The notes beneath the pieces are model-generated. The model searched no databases and was not told the origin of the DNA. It saw only the letters and a program-made list of their open reading frames with translations. A DNA stretch of 64,000 bases from Bog-473 sp963745175. GTDB taxonomy: Bacteria > Actinomycetota > Acidimicrobiia > Acidimicrobiales > RAAP-2. The stretch covers positions 1 to 64,000 of the forward strand of contig CAVUWK010000008.1 in assembly GCA_963745175.1 (NCBI GenBank). The letters are read 5' to 3'. The position numbers were made by a program, and so were the translations under genes. The first letter of the stretch is position 1, and each line of letters opens with the position of its first letter. Shown here in pieces: positions 15,867 to 29,407 of this stretch.

Positions 15867-17726
15867 CTAGCGCAGGAGGTCTTCCAACAGGCCGAGCACC
15901 AGGGAGATCCGCTCGGGCAGGGACCCCGAACCGGAGCCGAGCACCAGGTCGGGGCGGACCGGCACCTCGTAGGGCGAGTCGATGCCGGTGAAGCCCGGGA
16001 GCTGCCCGGCCCGGGCCCGGGCGTAGAGGCCCTTGGGGTCACGCCGCTCGCACTCCTCGATGGACGTGTCGACGAAGATCTCGGCGAAGGTGAGACCCGC
16101 CTGTTCGTGTAAGGAGCGGATGAGCCCGCGGTCTTCCTCGAACGGGCAGATCAGGGCGATGAGCGCCAGCGAACCCGCCTCTGCGAACATGGCGGCCACT
16201 TCGCCGGCTCGGCGGACGTTCTCGGTGCGGTCGCGGTCGGAGAAGCCCAGGTCGGCGTTCAGCCCGTGGCGCAGATTGTCCCCGTCGAGCAGGAAGGCAG
16301 GCCGGCCGCTGCGCACGAAGGCCTCCTCCACCCCGGCGGCCAGCGTCGACTTGCCCGCCCCGGACAAGCCGGTGAACAGCAGCGTCGCCCCCTCCGTCCC
16401 CAGTGCGGCGAAGCGGTCCATCCGCGACAGCCGCCCGTCGTGGCGCACCACGTTGGGACTGGCGTGTGCGGTGGCGATGACCCGGATGACGCCGGCGCCC
16501 ACGGTGGCGTTGGTGGTCGGGTCGATGATGATGAAGCTGCCGGTGGAGCGGTTGGTCGTGTAGTCGTCCACCAGCAGCGGCTCGGTGCAGCGGAACGTCA
16601 CCCGACCGACCTCGTTGAGGTCGAGGGCCGCCGCGGCCTCGTCGCGGTGCAGCCCGTTGATGTCGAGCCGGTAGTGCAGGGACTGCGCCGTCGCCCGCAC
16701 CGTCCGCGTGCTGTGCTTGAGCAGGAGGGGGCGGCCCTCGGCCAGGGAGGAGCGCTCGTCCATCCAGCACACGGTCGCCTCGATCTCGTGCGACACCGTC
16801 GGGCGGTTGTTGGGCCGGCAGAGGATGTCACCACGGGAGACGGCGATGTCGTCGGCCAACGTGATGACCACCGCCATGGGCGGGTACGCCTCGGCCACCT
16901 CGCCATCAGCGGTCAGGATGGCGTCGATGCGTGACGACGTGCCCGTCGGCATGACGAGCACGTCGTCGCCGGGCCGCAGGACCCCGCTGGCCACCGTGCC
17001 CGCGAAGCCCCGGAAGTCCGGGTGCTCGGCGCTCTGGCTCCGGATGACGTACTGCACCGGGAAGCGGGGGTCGATGAAGTTCTCGTCACTGCCGATGTAG
17101 ACCGACTCCAGGTGGTTCAGCAGCGGTGAGCCGTCGTACCACCACATGTGCTCCGAGCGCTGCACGACGTTGTCACCGCGGAGGGCCGAGATGGGAATGA
17201 AGGTGATGTCGTGCACATTCAGCCGCGCCGCGAACTCCATGAAGTCGGACTTGATCTGCTCGTAGCGCCCCTGGTCCCAGTCGACCAGGTCCATCTTGTT
17301 GACGCACACGACCATGTGCGGCACGCCGAGCATGGAGGAGAGGAAGGCGTGCCGTCGTGTCTGCTCGATCACCCCTTTTCGGGCGTCGATCAGGATGAGG
17401 GCCACGTGCGCGTTGGACGCCCCGGTGACCATGTTGCGCGTGTACTCGGTGTGCCCGGGGGTGTCGGCGATGATGAACTTGCGCTTGGGCGTGGCGAAGT
17501 AGCGGTAGGCGACGTCGATGGTGATGCCCTGTTCCCGCTCGGCGCGGAGCCCGTCGGTCAGCAGCGCCAGGTCCGTCTCGATCTCGCCCCGCTGCTCGCT
17601 GGTGCGGCGGATCGCCTCGAGCTGGTCCTCGAAGATCCCCTTGGCGTCGTAGAGGAGGCGCCCGATCAGCGTGGACTTGCCGTCGTCCACCGAGCCGGCC
17701 GTGGCCAGGCGCAGGAGCTCCGTCAC
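15867..17726 (-). CDS. cysNC: Bifunctional sulfate adenylyltransferase subunit 1 / adenylylsulfate kinase
   Basis: A 619-residue fusion. Residues 1 to about 430 are CysN, the GTPase subunit of ATP sulfurylase (GSVDDGKSTLIGRLLYD, DTPGHTEYTRNM, NKMDLVDW). Residues about 440 to 619 are APS kinase (FTGLSGAGKSTLA, then DGDNLRHGLN and GLYARARAG). With CysD it makes APS and then PAPS, the donor for sulfation or assimilatory reduction. The start is GTG at 17726, overlapping the cysD stop by one base. No PAPS or APS reductase is in the window, so the end use is open; a UDP-sulfoquinovose synthase lies 22 kb away but uses sulfite. Confidence 0.95.
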   Translation of the reverse strand: MTELLRLATAGSVDDGKSTLIGRLLYDAKGIFEDQLEAIRRTSEQRGEIETDLALLTDGLRAEREQGITIDVAYRYFATPKRKFIIADTPGHTEYTRNMVTGASNAHVALILIDARKGVIEQTRRHAFLSSMLGVPHMVVCVNKMDLVDWDQGRYEQIKSDFMEFAARLNVHDITFIPISALRGDNVVQRSEHMWWYDGSPLLNHLESVYIGSDENFIDPRFPVQYVIRSQSAEHPDFRGFAGTVASGVLRPGDDVLVMPTGTSSRIDAILTADGEVAEAYPPMAVVITLADDIAVSRGDILCRPNNRPTVSHEIEATVCWMDERSSLAEGRPLLLKHSTRTVRATAQSLHYRLDINGLHRDEAAAALDLNEVGRVTFRCTEPLLVDDYTTNRSTGSFIIIDPTTNATVGAGVIRVIATAHASPNVVRHDGRLSRMDRFAALGTEGATLLFTGLSGAGKSTLAAGVEEAFVRSGRPAFLLDGDNLRHGLNADLGFSDRDRTENVRRAGEVAAMFAEAGSLALIALICPFEEDRGLIRSLHEQAGLTFAEIFVDTSIEECERRDPKGLYARARAGQLPGFTGIDSPYEVPVRPDLVLGSGSGSLPERISLVLGLLEDLLR

Positions 17727-18694
17727 TAGAAGTACCCCTCGCGCTTGCGGTCCTCCATGCCGGCCTCGGAGATCCGGTCGTCGGCCCGGGTGGCCCCCCG
17801 CTCGGTCAGTCGGGTGCCCGCCACCTCGGCAATGACGAGGTCGAGGGTCTCGGCCATGGACTCGACGCAGCCCGTGCAGTCGGCGTCGCCCACCGTCCGG
17901 AAGCGCACCATGGTCTCGAAGACCGGATCCCCCTCCGCCGGAGCGAGGTGCTCGGTGACGGCCATGAGCATCCCGTCACGCTGGAACACCCGACGCCGGT
18001 GGGCGTAGTAGATCGGCGGGACGTCGATCTCCTCGTCCCGGATGTAGTTCCACACGTCGAGCTCGGTCCAGTTCGACAGGGGGAAGACACGGATGTGCTC
18101 GCCCTTGTTGTGCCGGGCGTTGTAGAGGTTCCACAGCTCCGGGCGTTGCTTCTTGGGATCCCACTGGCCGAACTCGTCGCGGAAGCTGAAGACCCGCTCC
18201 TTGGCCCTGGCCTTCTCCTCGTCACGGCGGGCCCCGCCGAAGACGGCGTCGTGGCGCCCCTCGGCGATGGCCCGCAGGAGCGTCGCCGTCTGCAGCCGGT
18301 TGCGCGTGGCGCCCGGCGACGTGTCCTCCACGATCCGGCCGGCGTCGATGTCGTCCTGCACCCGCGCCACGACCAGGCGGACGCCGAGATCCTCGGCGTG
18401 GCGGTCGCGGAACGCGAGCACCTCGTCGAAGTTGCGCCCGGTGTCCACGTGCAGGACGGGGAAGGGCACGGGGGCCGGCCAGAAGGCCTTGCGCGCCAGG
18501 TGCAGCATGACGATGGAGTCCTTGCCGCCCGAGAACATGAGCGTCGGGCGCTCGAACTCGGCCGCCACCTCGCGGAAGACGTGGATCGACTGGGCCTCGA
18601 GGGCCCGGAGGTGCGGCAGGCGGTAATGGCCCGATCCGGCCGGCGCCACGCCGTCCGGACCCCCGGAGTCAGCCACCGTGCGCGGTGTCGCCAA
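17726..18694 (-). CDS. cysD: Sulfate adenylyltransferase subunit 2
   Basis: The 322-residue ATP-pyrophosphatase subunit of ATP sulfurylase, which forms APS from sulfate and ATP with energy from CysN GTP hydrolysis. Motifs are the PP-loop MFSGGKDSIVMLHLA, LHVDTGRNFDEVL, FGGARRDEEKARAKER and the C-terminal CTGCVES. The start appears to be TTG at 18694, preceded by AAGGAGAG. It starts 42 bp after rpoC ends, so read-through from rpoBC is possible. Confidence 0.95.
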   Translation of the reverse strand: MATPRTVADSGGPDGVAPAGSGHYRLPHLRALEAQSIHVFREVAAEFERPTLMFSGGKDSIVMLHLARKAFWPAPVPFPVLHVDTGRNFDEVLAFRDRHAEDLGVRLVVARVQDDIDAGRIVEDTSPGATRNRLQTATLLRAIAEGRHDAVFGGARRDEEKARAKERVFSFRDEFGQWDPKKQRPELWNLYNARHNKGEHIRVFPLSNWTELDVWNYIRDEEIDVPPIYYAHRRRVFQRDGMLMAVTEHLAPAEGDPVFETMVRFRTVGDADCTGCVESMAETLDLVIAEVAGTRLTERGATRADDRISEAGMEDRKREGYF

Positions 18695-18736
18695 CGGACC
18701 CTCTCCTTCGTCTTCCCCCGCTCAAGGGGAGAAAGT

Positions 18737-22824
<4,088 letters not shown>

Positions 22825-22825
<1 letters not shown>

Positions 22826-25800
22826 TAGGAGAAGCTCCTCTCTGCGGCGCGCCGCTCGTCTTCTTCGTCGGAGCCGCGCTCGTTGCGGCTGATATCGATG
22901 CCCAGCTCTTCAGCCGTGCGGAACACGTCCTCGTCCAGCTCGTGCATCTCGATCTCCCGGCCGTCGACGGCCAGGACCTCGACGTCGAGGCAGAGCGACT
23001 GCATCTCCTTGATGAGCACCTTGAAGCTCTCGGGGATCCCCGGCTCGGGGATGTTCTCGCCCTTGACGATGGCCTCGTAGACCTTCACCCGGCCCAGCAC
23101 GTCGTCCGACTTGATGGTCAGGAGCTCCTGCAGGGCGTAGGCGGCGCCGAACGCCTCCAGCGCCCAGACCTCCATCTCACCGAAGCGCTGGCCACCGAAC
23201 TGCGCCTTCCCACCCAACGGCTGCTGGGTGATCATGGAGTACGGGCCGGTGGAGCGGGCGTGGATCTTGTCGTCCACCAGGTGGGCGAGCTTCAGGATGT
23301 AGACGTAGCCGACCGAGATCGGGTTGTCGTAGGCCTCGCCGGTGCGGCCGTTGTAGAGCGTGGCCTTGCCGTCGGTCCGGATCTGCACGTCACCGTCGGC
23401 CGAGTCCGCGTTCAGCGAGCCGAAGACGTGCTGGATCGTGGGGTGGGCCCCGGCGTCCTCGGTCTCGTCCCAGTGGGCGCCGTCGAAGACCGGGAGTGGA
23501 GACCCAGGCCGCCGGCTCGGTCCGCGGGCGCGTCTTGCGCGCCGCCCCGTCGCCCTTGGCGCTCGTCCCCACGCCATCGTTGACCTGCACGCCCTCCCAG
23601 CCGTGCCGGGCGGCGTAGCCGAGGTGCGACTCCAGCACCTGGCCCACGTTCATCCGGCTCGGCACGCCGAGCGGGTTCAAGATGATGTCCACCGGAGTGC
23701 CGTCGGACAGGTACGGCATGTCCTCGACCGGGAGGATCTTGGAGATGACGCCCTTGTTGCCGTGGCGGCCGGCCAGCTTGTCGCCCTCGGAGATCTTGCG
23801 CTTCTGGGCCACGTAGACCCGGACCAGCTGGTTGACGCCCGGCGGCAGCTCGTGCGACTCCTCACGGGAGAAGACCCGGACGTCGATCACCTTGCCGTAT
23901 TCGCCGTGGGGGACCTTGAGCGAGGTGTCGCGCACCTCGCGGGCCTTCTCACCGAAGATGGCGCGCAGCAGGCGCTCCTCGGGCGTCTGCTCCGTCTCGC
24001 CCTTCGGGGTCACCTTGCCGACCAGGACGTCGCCCGGCTCCACCTCGGCGCCGACGCGGATGATGCCGCGGTCGTCGAGGTCGGCCAGGATCTCCTCCGA
24101 CAGGTTCGGGATGTCCCGGGTGATCTCCTCGGCACCCAACTTGGTGTCGCGGGCGTCGACCTCGTGCTCCTCGATGTGGATGGACGTCAGCACGTCGTCG
24201 CGCACGAGGCGCTCCGAGAGGATGATGGCGTCCTCGTAGTTGTAGCCCTCCCAGGGCATGAAGGCGACGAGCAGGTTCTTGCCCAGCGCCAGCTCACCGT
24301 TGTGCGTCGACGGGCCGTCGGCCAGGAGGTCGCCGGCCGCCACGCTCTGGCCCTCGACGACCAGCGTGCGGTGGTTGATGCAGGTGTTCTGGTTGGAGCG
24401 GCGGAACTTGGAGAGGCGGTACACCTTGCGCCCGAGCGCCGTGCCGTACCGGTCCTTCTGCCCCGAGGCGTACTCCACCGTGATGGTGTCCCCGCTGATC
24501 TCGGTCACCGTGCCGTCGCCCTCGGAGAGGATCACGTCGCCGGCGTCGCGGGCGGCCCGCGCCTCGACCCCGGTGCCGATGTACGGCGCCTCGCTCACGA
24601 CGAGCGGCACCGCCTGCTTCTGCATGTTGGCGCCCATGAGGGCCCGGTTGGCGTCGTCGTGCTCGACGAAGGGGATGAGGGCGGTCGAGACCGAGACGAT
24701 CTGCTTCGGCGACACGTCCATCAGGTCGACCTCGGACGGCGGGACGAAGTCGATCTCCGACGTCGTGCCGTAGGACGTGTTGACGGCGCCCATGCGCACG
24801 CCGGTGCCTTGCGGGCCGCGGCGCACCAGGACGCGCTCCTCGGTGAGGCGGCCGTCGGCGTCGACCGAGGCGTTGGCCTGGGCGATGACGTGCTCCTCCT
24901 CCTCGTCGGCGGCCAGGTAGCTCACCTCGTCGGTGACCTTGCCCCCGACGACCGTGCGGTACGGGGTCTCGATGAAGCCGTACTCGTTGACCCGGGCGTA
25001 GGTGGCCAGGGCCCCGATCAGGCCGATGTTCGGGCCCTCGGGCGTCTCGATCGGGCACATGCGGCCGTAGTGCGAGGTGTGGACGTCACGGACCTCGAAC
25101 CCGGCCCGCTCACGGGACAGACCACCGGGCCCGAGCGCGGACAGGCGGCGCTTGTGGGCCAGGCCCGACAGCGGGTTGTTCTGGTCCATGAACTGCGAGA
25201 GCTGCGAGGTGCCGAAGAACTCCTTCACCGCGGCCACGACCGGGCGGATGTTGATCAGCGTCTGCGGCGTGATCGCCTCGACGTCCTGGGTGGTCATGCG
25301 CTCGCGCACGACCCGCTCCATACGGCTCAGGCCGACCCGCACCTGGTTCTGGATCAGCTCGCCCACCGAGCGGATGCGACGGTTGGCGAAGTGGTCCTGG
25401 TCGTCGATGCGGTAGGTGGACTCGCCGTCGGACATGTGCAGCGCGAGGTGCAGCATGTAGGTGGCCGAGGCCAGGATCTCCGAAGGGCTCAGCACCGACT
25501 GGTTCGGCGCCGGCTTCTCGACGTCGATCCCGAACAGGTCGTTCAGGCGGTCGATCTCCGGGCCGAGCTTGCGGTTCAGCTTGTAGCGCCCGACCCGCGT
25601 CAGGTCGTAGCGCTTCGGGTTGAAGAAGGCGTTCTCGAAGTAGACGCGGGCGGCCTCGGCCGACAGCGGCTCGCCGGGGCGGGCGCGCTTGTAGATCTCG
25701 AGCAGCGCCTCCTCACGGGTGGGAGCCAGGTTGCGCTCCTTCTCCCACTGCCCCTCGAGGAAGTCGAAGTGGCGCACGAAGCGGTCCAGGAAGGCCTCGT

Positions 25801-26416
25801 CGCCGTAGCCGAGCGCGCGCAGGAGCACGAAGAGCGAGAGGCGGCGCTTGCGGGCCACGCGGCAGCCGGCGGTGACGTCCTTGCCCGGCTTGGCCTCGAT
25901 GTCGAGCTCGATCCACTCGCCCCGGTAGGGGTGGATGGTCCCGGTGAAGACGGTCTTGGCGTCGCGCCCGGGCTGGAAGATCACGCCGGGCGAGCGCACG
26001 AGCTGGCTGACGACAACCCGCTCGGTCCCGTTGACGATGAAGGTGCCGCGGTCGGTCATCATCGGGAAGTCCCCCATGAAGACCGTCTGCTCCTTGATCT
26101 CACCCGTGGTGGCGTTGAGGAAGCGGGCCCGCACGAAGACAGGGGCCGCGTAGGTCATGTCCTTTTCCTTGCACTCCTCCACCGAGAACTTCGGCGGCGG
26201 GCGCAGGTCGGCATCCGTCGGGTCGAACTCGAGCTCCAGGCTCAGCTGGCCGGTGAAGTCCTCGATCGGGCTGATGTCGTGGTAGGCCTCGGCGAGGCCC
26301 TTGTCGAGGAACCACTGAAACGAATCGCGCTGGATGGCGATCAGGTCAGGAAGCGGCAGAGCCTCGTTGATATTGGCGAACGAAACACGTTCGGGACTGC
26401 GGGACCGTGAGGACAA
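22825..26416 (-). CDS. rpoB: DNA-directed RNA polymerase subunit beta, one frame break
   Basis: The start is TTG at 26416 with GGGAGGAG 7 nt upstream, giving SSRSRSPERVSFANINEAL. The N-terminal 960 or so residues are in one frame, including the rifampicin region GTSQLSQFMDQNNPLSGLAHKRR (in two parts: the QFMDQNN and HKRRLSALGPGGL segments, wild type). Near 23495, at a CCC/GG run after AWVSTP, one extra base shifts the frame; VFDGAHWDE and the rest of the C-terminus follow in the next frame. The corrected product is about 1196 residues. Because rpoB is essential, this is almost certainly a consensus error, useful as a calibration for other breaks. Confidence 0.95.
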
Positions 26417-26567
26417 CGGTCAACTCCTCCCAGGAGAAAAGCGGCGGGTGCGGGCGGGACGGCGAATGGGACGGACGAGGACGGGACGGCGGATCAGGGC
26501 TTCGAGGGCGCGTGCCGACACCCGGGAATTACGCAATCGAAGACAGGGAGACGCACGGCAACCCGGC

Positions 26568-26596
26568 ATCTTATCGTGGGGCGTGCCTGGATACAA
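26568..26596 (-). promoter_or_regulatory. Promoter of rpoBC in the rplL-rpoB gap
   Basis: Minus strand TTGTAT (26591-26596) and TAAGAT (26568-26573) are separated by 17 bp. It lies about 150 bp upstream of rpoB in a 312-bp gap, the place where an rpoBC promoter or processing site is common. The rest of the gap holds a hairpin near rplL and no gene. Confidence 0.6.
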
Positions 26597-26694
26597 CCCC
26601 TTGGCCGCGTCGACCTGACGGGCAGCGGCGCCCGGGGTTCACGACAGGGTAAAGGTGCCCTCCCCCTCAGTCAAGGGTCCAGGTCAGAGGGCCA

Positions 26695-26713
26695 GGTGGC
26701 AGCGGGTGCCACC
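26695..26713 (-). terminator. Hairpin after rplL, attenuator or processing site
   Basis: GGTGGCA and TGCCACC make a perfect 7-bp stem with a 5-nt loop, 16 nt after the rplL stop. No U tract follows, so partial termination or RNase cleavage between rplJL and rpoBC is more likely than a full stop. Confidence 0.4.
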
Positions 26714-26728
26714 CGGCCCCGACCGGGA

Positions 26729-27121
26729 CTACTTGACCTCGACGCTGGCCCCGGCACCCTCGAGGGCGGCCTTGGCCTTGTCGGCGTCATCCTTGTTCGC
26801 CTTCTCCAGGACCGCCTTGGGGGCGGCCTCGACCAGGTCCTTGGCCTCCTTGAGGCCGAGGCTGGTGAGGGCGCGCACCTCCTTGATGACCTGGATCTTC
26901 TTGTCGCCGGCGTCGGTCAGGATGACGTCGAACTCGGACTTCTCCTCGTCGCCGGCACCGGCGTCGCCGCCGGCCACCGGAGCGGCCGCGGCAGCCACGG
27001 CCACGGGGGCCGCCGCCGTCACGCCGAAGCGCTCTTCGAAGTCCTTCAACAGCTCGCTCAGCTGGATCACCGAGAGATCGGCGATCCCGTCGAGGATCTC
27101 TTCTTTGGTCAGGGTTGCCAT
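26729..27121 (-). CDS. rplL: 50S ribosomal protein L7/L12
   Basis: The stalk protein that recruits translation factors. The 130-residue product has the N-terminal dimerisation helices (LTKEEILDGIADLSVIQLSELLKDFEE), an Ala-rich hinge and the C-terminal domain EFDVILTDAGDKKIQVIKEVR, EAKDLVEAAPK and AKAALEGAGASVEVK. It follows rplJ, with which it forms the stalk complex. Confidence 0.97.
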   Translation of the reverse strand: MATLTKEEILDGIADLSVIQLSELLKDFEERFGVTAAAPVAVAAAAAPVAGGDAGAGDEEKSEFDVILTDAGDKKIQVIKEVRALTSLGLKEAKDLVEAAPKAVLEKANKDDADKAKAALEGAGASVEVK

Positions 27122-27193
27122 CTGCCTGGCCTTCCTTTCTTTGCTTCGGTCTTGTTGGTTCGGTGCGGTGCGGTGCGGAAATGCGATCTCGGG

Positions 27194-27963
27194 CTACTGG
27201 GGTGCCTCTTCGGAGGGGGCCGCCGCGTCCGGCTCCGTCTCCGTCTCCCCGGCGGCCTCCACCGGCTCCGGGGCGGCGGCCTCTTCTGCGGCTGGTCCTC
27301 GGCCGCGGGTTCGGCCGGCGCCTCCTCGGCGGGGGGTGCAGCCTCGGCCGGGGGTGCGGCCTCGGCCGAGGCTTCGGCGGGCTCAGCGGAGGTGGCCGGC
27401 TCAGCGGGCTCGGCCGGCAGCGTCTCCCCGGCGGCCTGTCGCTCTTCGATGAGCGCCGAGATCCCGTAGGCCATGTTGCGGGGCAGGGCCTGCAGGAGGC
27501 CGGCCATCTGCTGCATCGGTGCGGCGAGGGCCCCCGCCAGGCGGGCCAGCAGCACCTCGCGGGGCGGCAGGTCGGCCAGAGCGGCCAGGTCGCCGGTGGA
27601 GAGCAGCGACCCGTCGGCCAGCCCGCCCTTGATCACCAGGTGGGGGTTGACCCGGGAGAAGTCCCGCAGGGCCTTGGCCACGGCGCTGATGTCGCCCTGC
27701 ACGAAGGTCAGTGCGCTCGGTCCGCTCAGGTACTCCGACAGCGGCTGGTATTCGCCGCCGTCGATGGCGAGCCGGACCAGGGTGTTCTTGAAGATCTTGT
27801 AATCGCCGCCGGCGGCGGCGAGCGCTGTGCGCAGCTCGGCCAGCTCCGCCACGGAGAGGCCGCGGTATTCGCTCACGATGGAGGCCGTTGCCGCGCTCAT
27901 GCGCGTCTTGACCTCGTCGACCACTTCGACCTTGTGCGCCCTTGCTGCGTTCTGCGTTGCCAT
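27194..27963 (-). CDS. rplJ: 50S ribosomal protein L10, frame break in the tail
   Basis: L10 anchors the L7/L12 stalk to 23S rRNA. The conserved 175 residues are in one frame (VSEYRGLSVAELAELR, DYKIFKNTLVRLAID, LVIKGGLADGSLL). They are followed by an Ala/Glu/Pro-rich acidic tail. Near 27290 one base seems missing. In the alternative frame the tail continues with E/A/P-rich sequence and stops at 27194, 73 bp before rplL, whereas the uncorrected frame runs into Arg-rich noise and past the rplL start. Corrected length is about 256 residues, long for L10 because of the tail. Confidence 0.9.
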
Positions 27964-28192
27964 CGGTGTCCTCCACCGGACTCGGCCCGAGTCTCCGGTG
28001 CGACGGCGCAGGCCGGACGGGTCCGGCTTGCAAGGTGTCGCCTCGTCAGGCCGGCCCATCGGGCCGCTTCGGCGCCTAGGGCGCACCGGAGGTCTGTGGC
28101 GTATCGGATTCAGTGCCCGTCCACCCGGAGGCGGGGAGCTGTGCGGGAAAGCGTAGTACGGAAGCCGGAAGCCCTCCGGCCGGGGTGGCGGA
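27964..28192 (-). promoter_or_regulatory. Candidate L10 leader region
   Basis: A 229-bp gap between rplA and rplJ on the minus strand has no gene. It contains CAGACCTCCGGTGCGCC, which resembles the L10-binding part of ribosomal protein leaders, and several GC-rich inverted repeats close to the rplJ start. A leader that lets L10(L12)4 repress its own operon is expected here. I cannot fold it reliably by eye. Confidence 0.4.
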
Positions 28193-28915
28193 TCAGGCCG
28201 GGACGGCGAGCTCCTCTTCGCCGTAGCGGGCCCGCACCGGGTCGATGCGGACGCCGGGGCTCATCGTCGCCGACAGGGTGACCGACAAGAAGTAGCGGCC
28301 CTTCGACGACGGCGGCTTGGCCCGCTGGAGCTCGTCGAGGACGGCACGGATGTTGGTCACCAGCTGCTCGACGGTGAACGAGGCCTTGCCCACCCGGATG
28401 TGCACGTTGCCCACCTTGTCGGTGCGGTACTCGACCCGGCCGCCCTTGAACTCGGTGACGGCCTTGCCGACGTCCGTGGTCACGGTCCCGGTCTTGGGGT
28501 TCGGCATCAGGCCGCGGGGCCCGAGCACCCGGCCGAGCGTGCCGACCTGGCCCATCAGGTCCGGGGTGGCGATGGCCACGTCGAAATCCAGGAAGCCACC
28601 ATTGATCTTGGCCACCAGGTCGTCGGCGCCGACCTCGTCGGCACCGGCGGCGCGGGCCTCAGCGGCCGCCTCGCCCGCGGCGAAGACCGCCACCCGCTCG
28701 GTGCGCCCGGTCCCCGAGGGGAGCGAGAGCGTGCCGCGCACGATCTGGTCCGCCTTGCGGGGGTCGACCCCCAGGCGGACGGCGAGCTCGACCGTCTCGT
28801 CGAACTTGGCGTTGGACAACGACTTGACCAGCTCGACGGCCTCGGCCACGCCGTGCATCGAATCCCGATCTGCCTTGGTCAGGCTCTCCTTGTACTTCTT
28901 GCCGTGCTGGGTCAT
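28193..28915 (-). CDS. rplA: 50S ribosomal protein L1
   Basis: L1 binds 23S rRNA at the mobile L1 stalk and helps release E-site tRNA. The 240-residue product starts MTQHGKKYKESLTKADRDS and has KFDETVELAVRLGVDPRKAD, GRVLGPRGLMPNPKTGTVT and GNVHIRVGKASFTVEQL, all typical. It lies 20 bp after the corrected rplK stop. A longer open frame that joins it to rplK arises only from the rplK frame break. Confidence 0.97.
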   Translation of the reverse strand: MTQHGKKYKESLTKADRDSMHGVAEAVELVKSLSNAKFDETVELAVRLGVDPRKADQIVRGTLSLPSGTGRTERVAVFAAGEAAAEARAAGADEVGADDLVAKINGGFLDFDVAIATPDLMGQVGTLGRVLGPRGLMPNPKTGTVTTDVGKAVTEFKGGRVEYRTDKVGNVHIRVGKASFTVEQLVTNIRAVLDELQRAKPPSSKGRYFLSVTLSATMSPGVRIDPVRARYGEEELAVPA

Positions 28916-28935
28916 CTTCTCTCCTCGTCCCTGCC

Positions 28936-29368
28936 TTAACCGGCGACCTTGATGCCCATGGAGCGCGCCGTGCCGGCGACCTGCTTCTTGGCGGCATCGA
29001 GGTCCCTTGGTGTTCAGGTCAGCAAGCTTGGTGGTGGCGATCTCGGCGAGTTGGGCGTCGGTGATCGTCCCGACCTGCTCGCGGCCGGCGGTCGCGGCGC
29101 CCTTGTCGAGCCCCGCCGCCTGGCGGAGCAGGACCGGCGTCGGGGAGGTCTTCAGCACGAAGGTGAACGAGCGGTCCTCGTAGATCGTGATGTCGACCGG
29201 GATCACCTGACCCCGCATGCTCTCCGTGGCCTGGTTGTACTGCTTGCAGAATTCCATGGTCTGCACGCCGTGTGGTCCCAGCGCCGTGCCGACGGGCGGC
29301 GCGGGCGTGGCCGAGCCAGCCTCGAGCTGGATCTTCACCACGGCGAGCACCTTCTTCTTCGGTGCCAT
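28936..29368 (-). CDS. rplK: 50S ribosomal protein L11, one frame break
   Basis: L11 binds the GTPase-associated centre of 23S rRNA. It starts MAPKKKVLAVVKIQLEAGSA and has the proline-rich APPVGTALGPHGVQ and FCKQYNQAT. Near 29003-29006 the plus-strand run CCC has one base too many. Removing it gives LNTKDLDAAKKQVAGTARSM and a stop at 28936, the normal L11 end, 143 residues. The break is surely a sequence error because the gene is conserved right through and lies in a core operon. Confidence 0.93.
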
Positions 29369-29407
29369 CGTCCTCGTTCTCCTTCTCCGGTGTCTGTGTC
29401 CAGGCGC

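Noticed and set aside
26373..26392. CGAACG...CGTTCG inverted repeat
   Set aside because: It lies inside the rpoB coding region near its start and is explained by codons.
23360..26410. 1016-residue open frame on the plus strand across rpoB
   Set aside because: Antisense shadow of rpoB with the same low-information composition.
28193..29368. A 391-residue L11-L1 fusion protein
   Set aside because: It arises only because one extra base in rplK joins its frame to rplA. Removing the base gives normal L11 and L1 ends.
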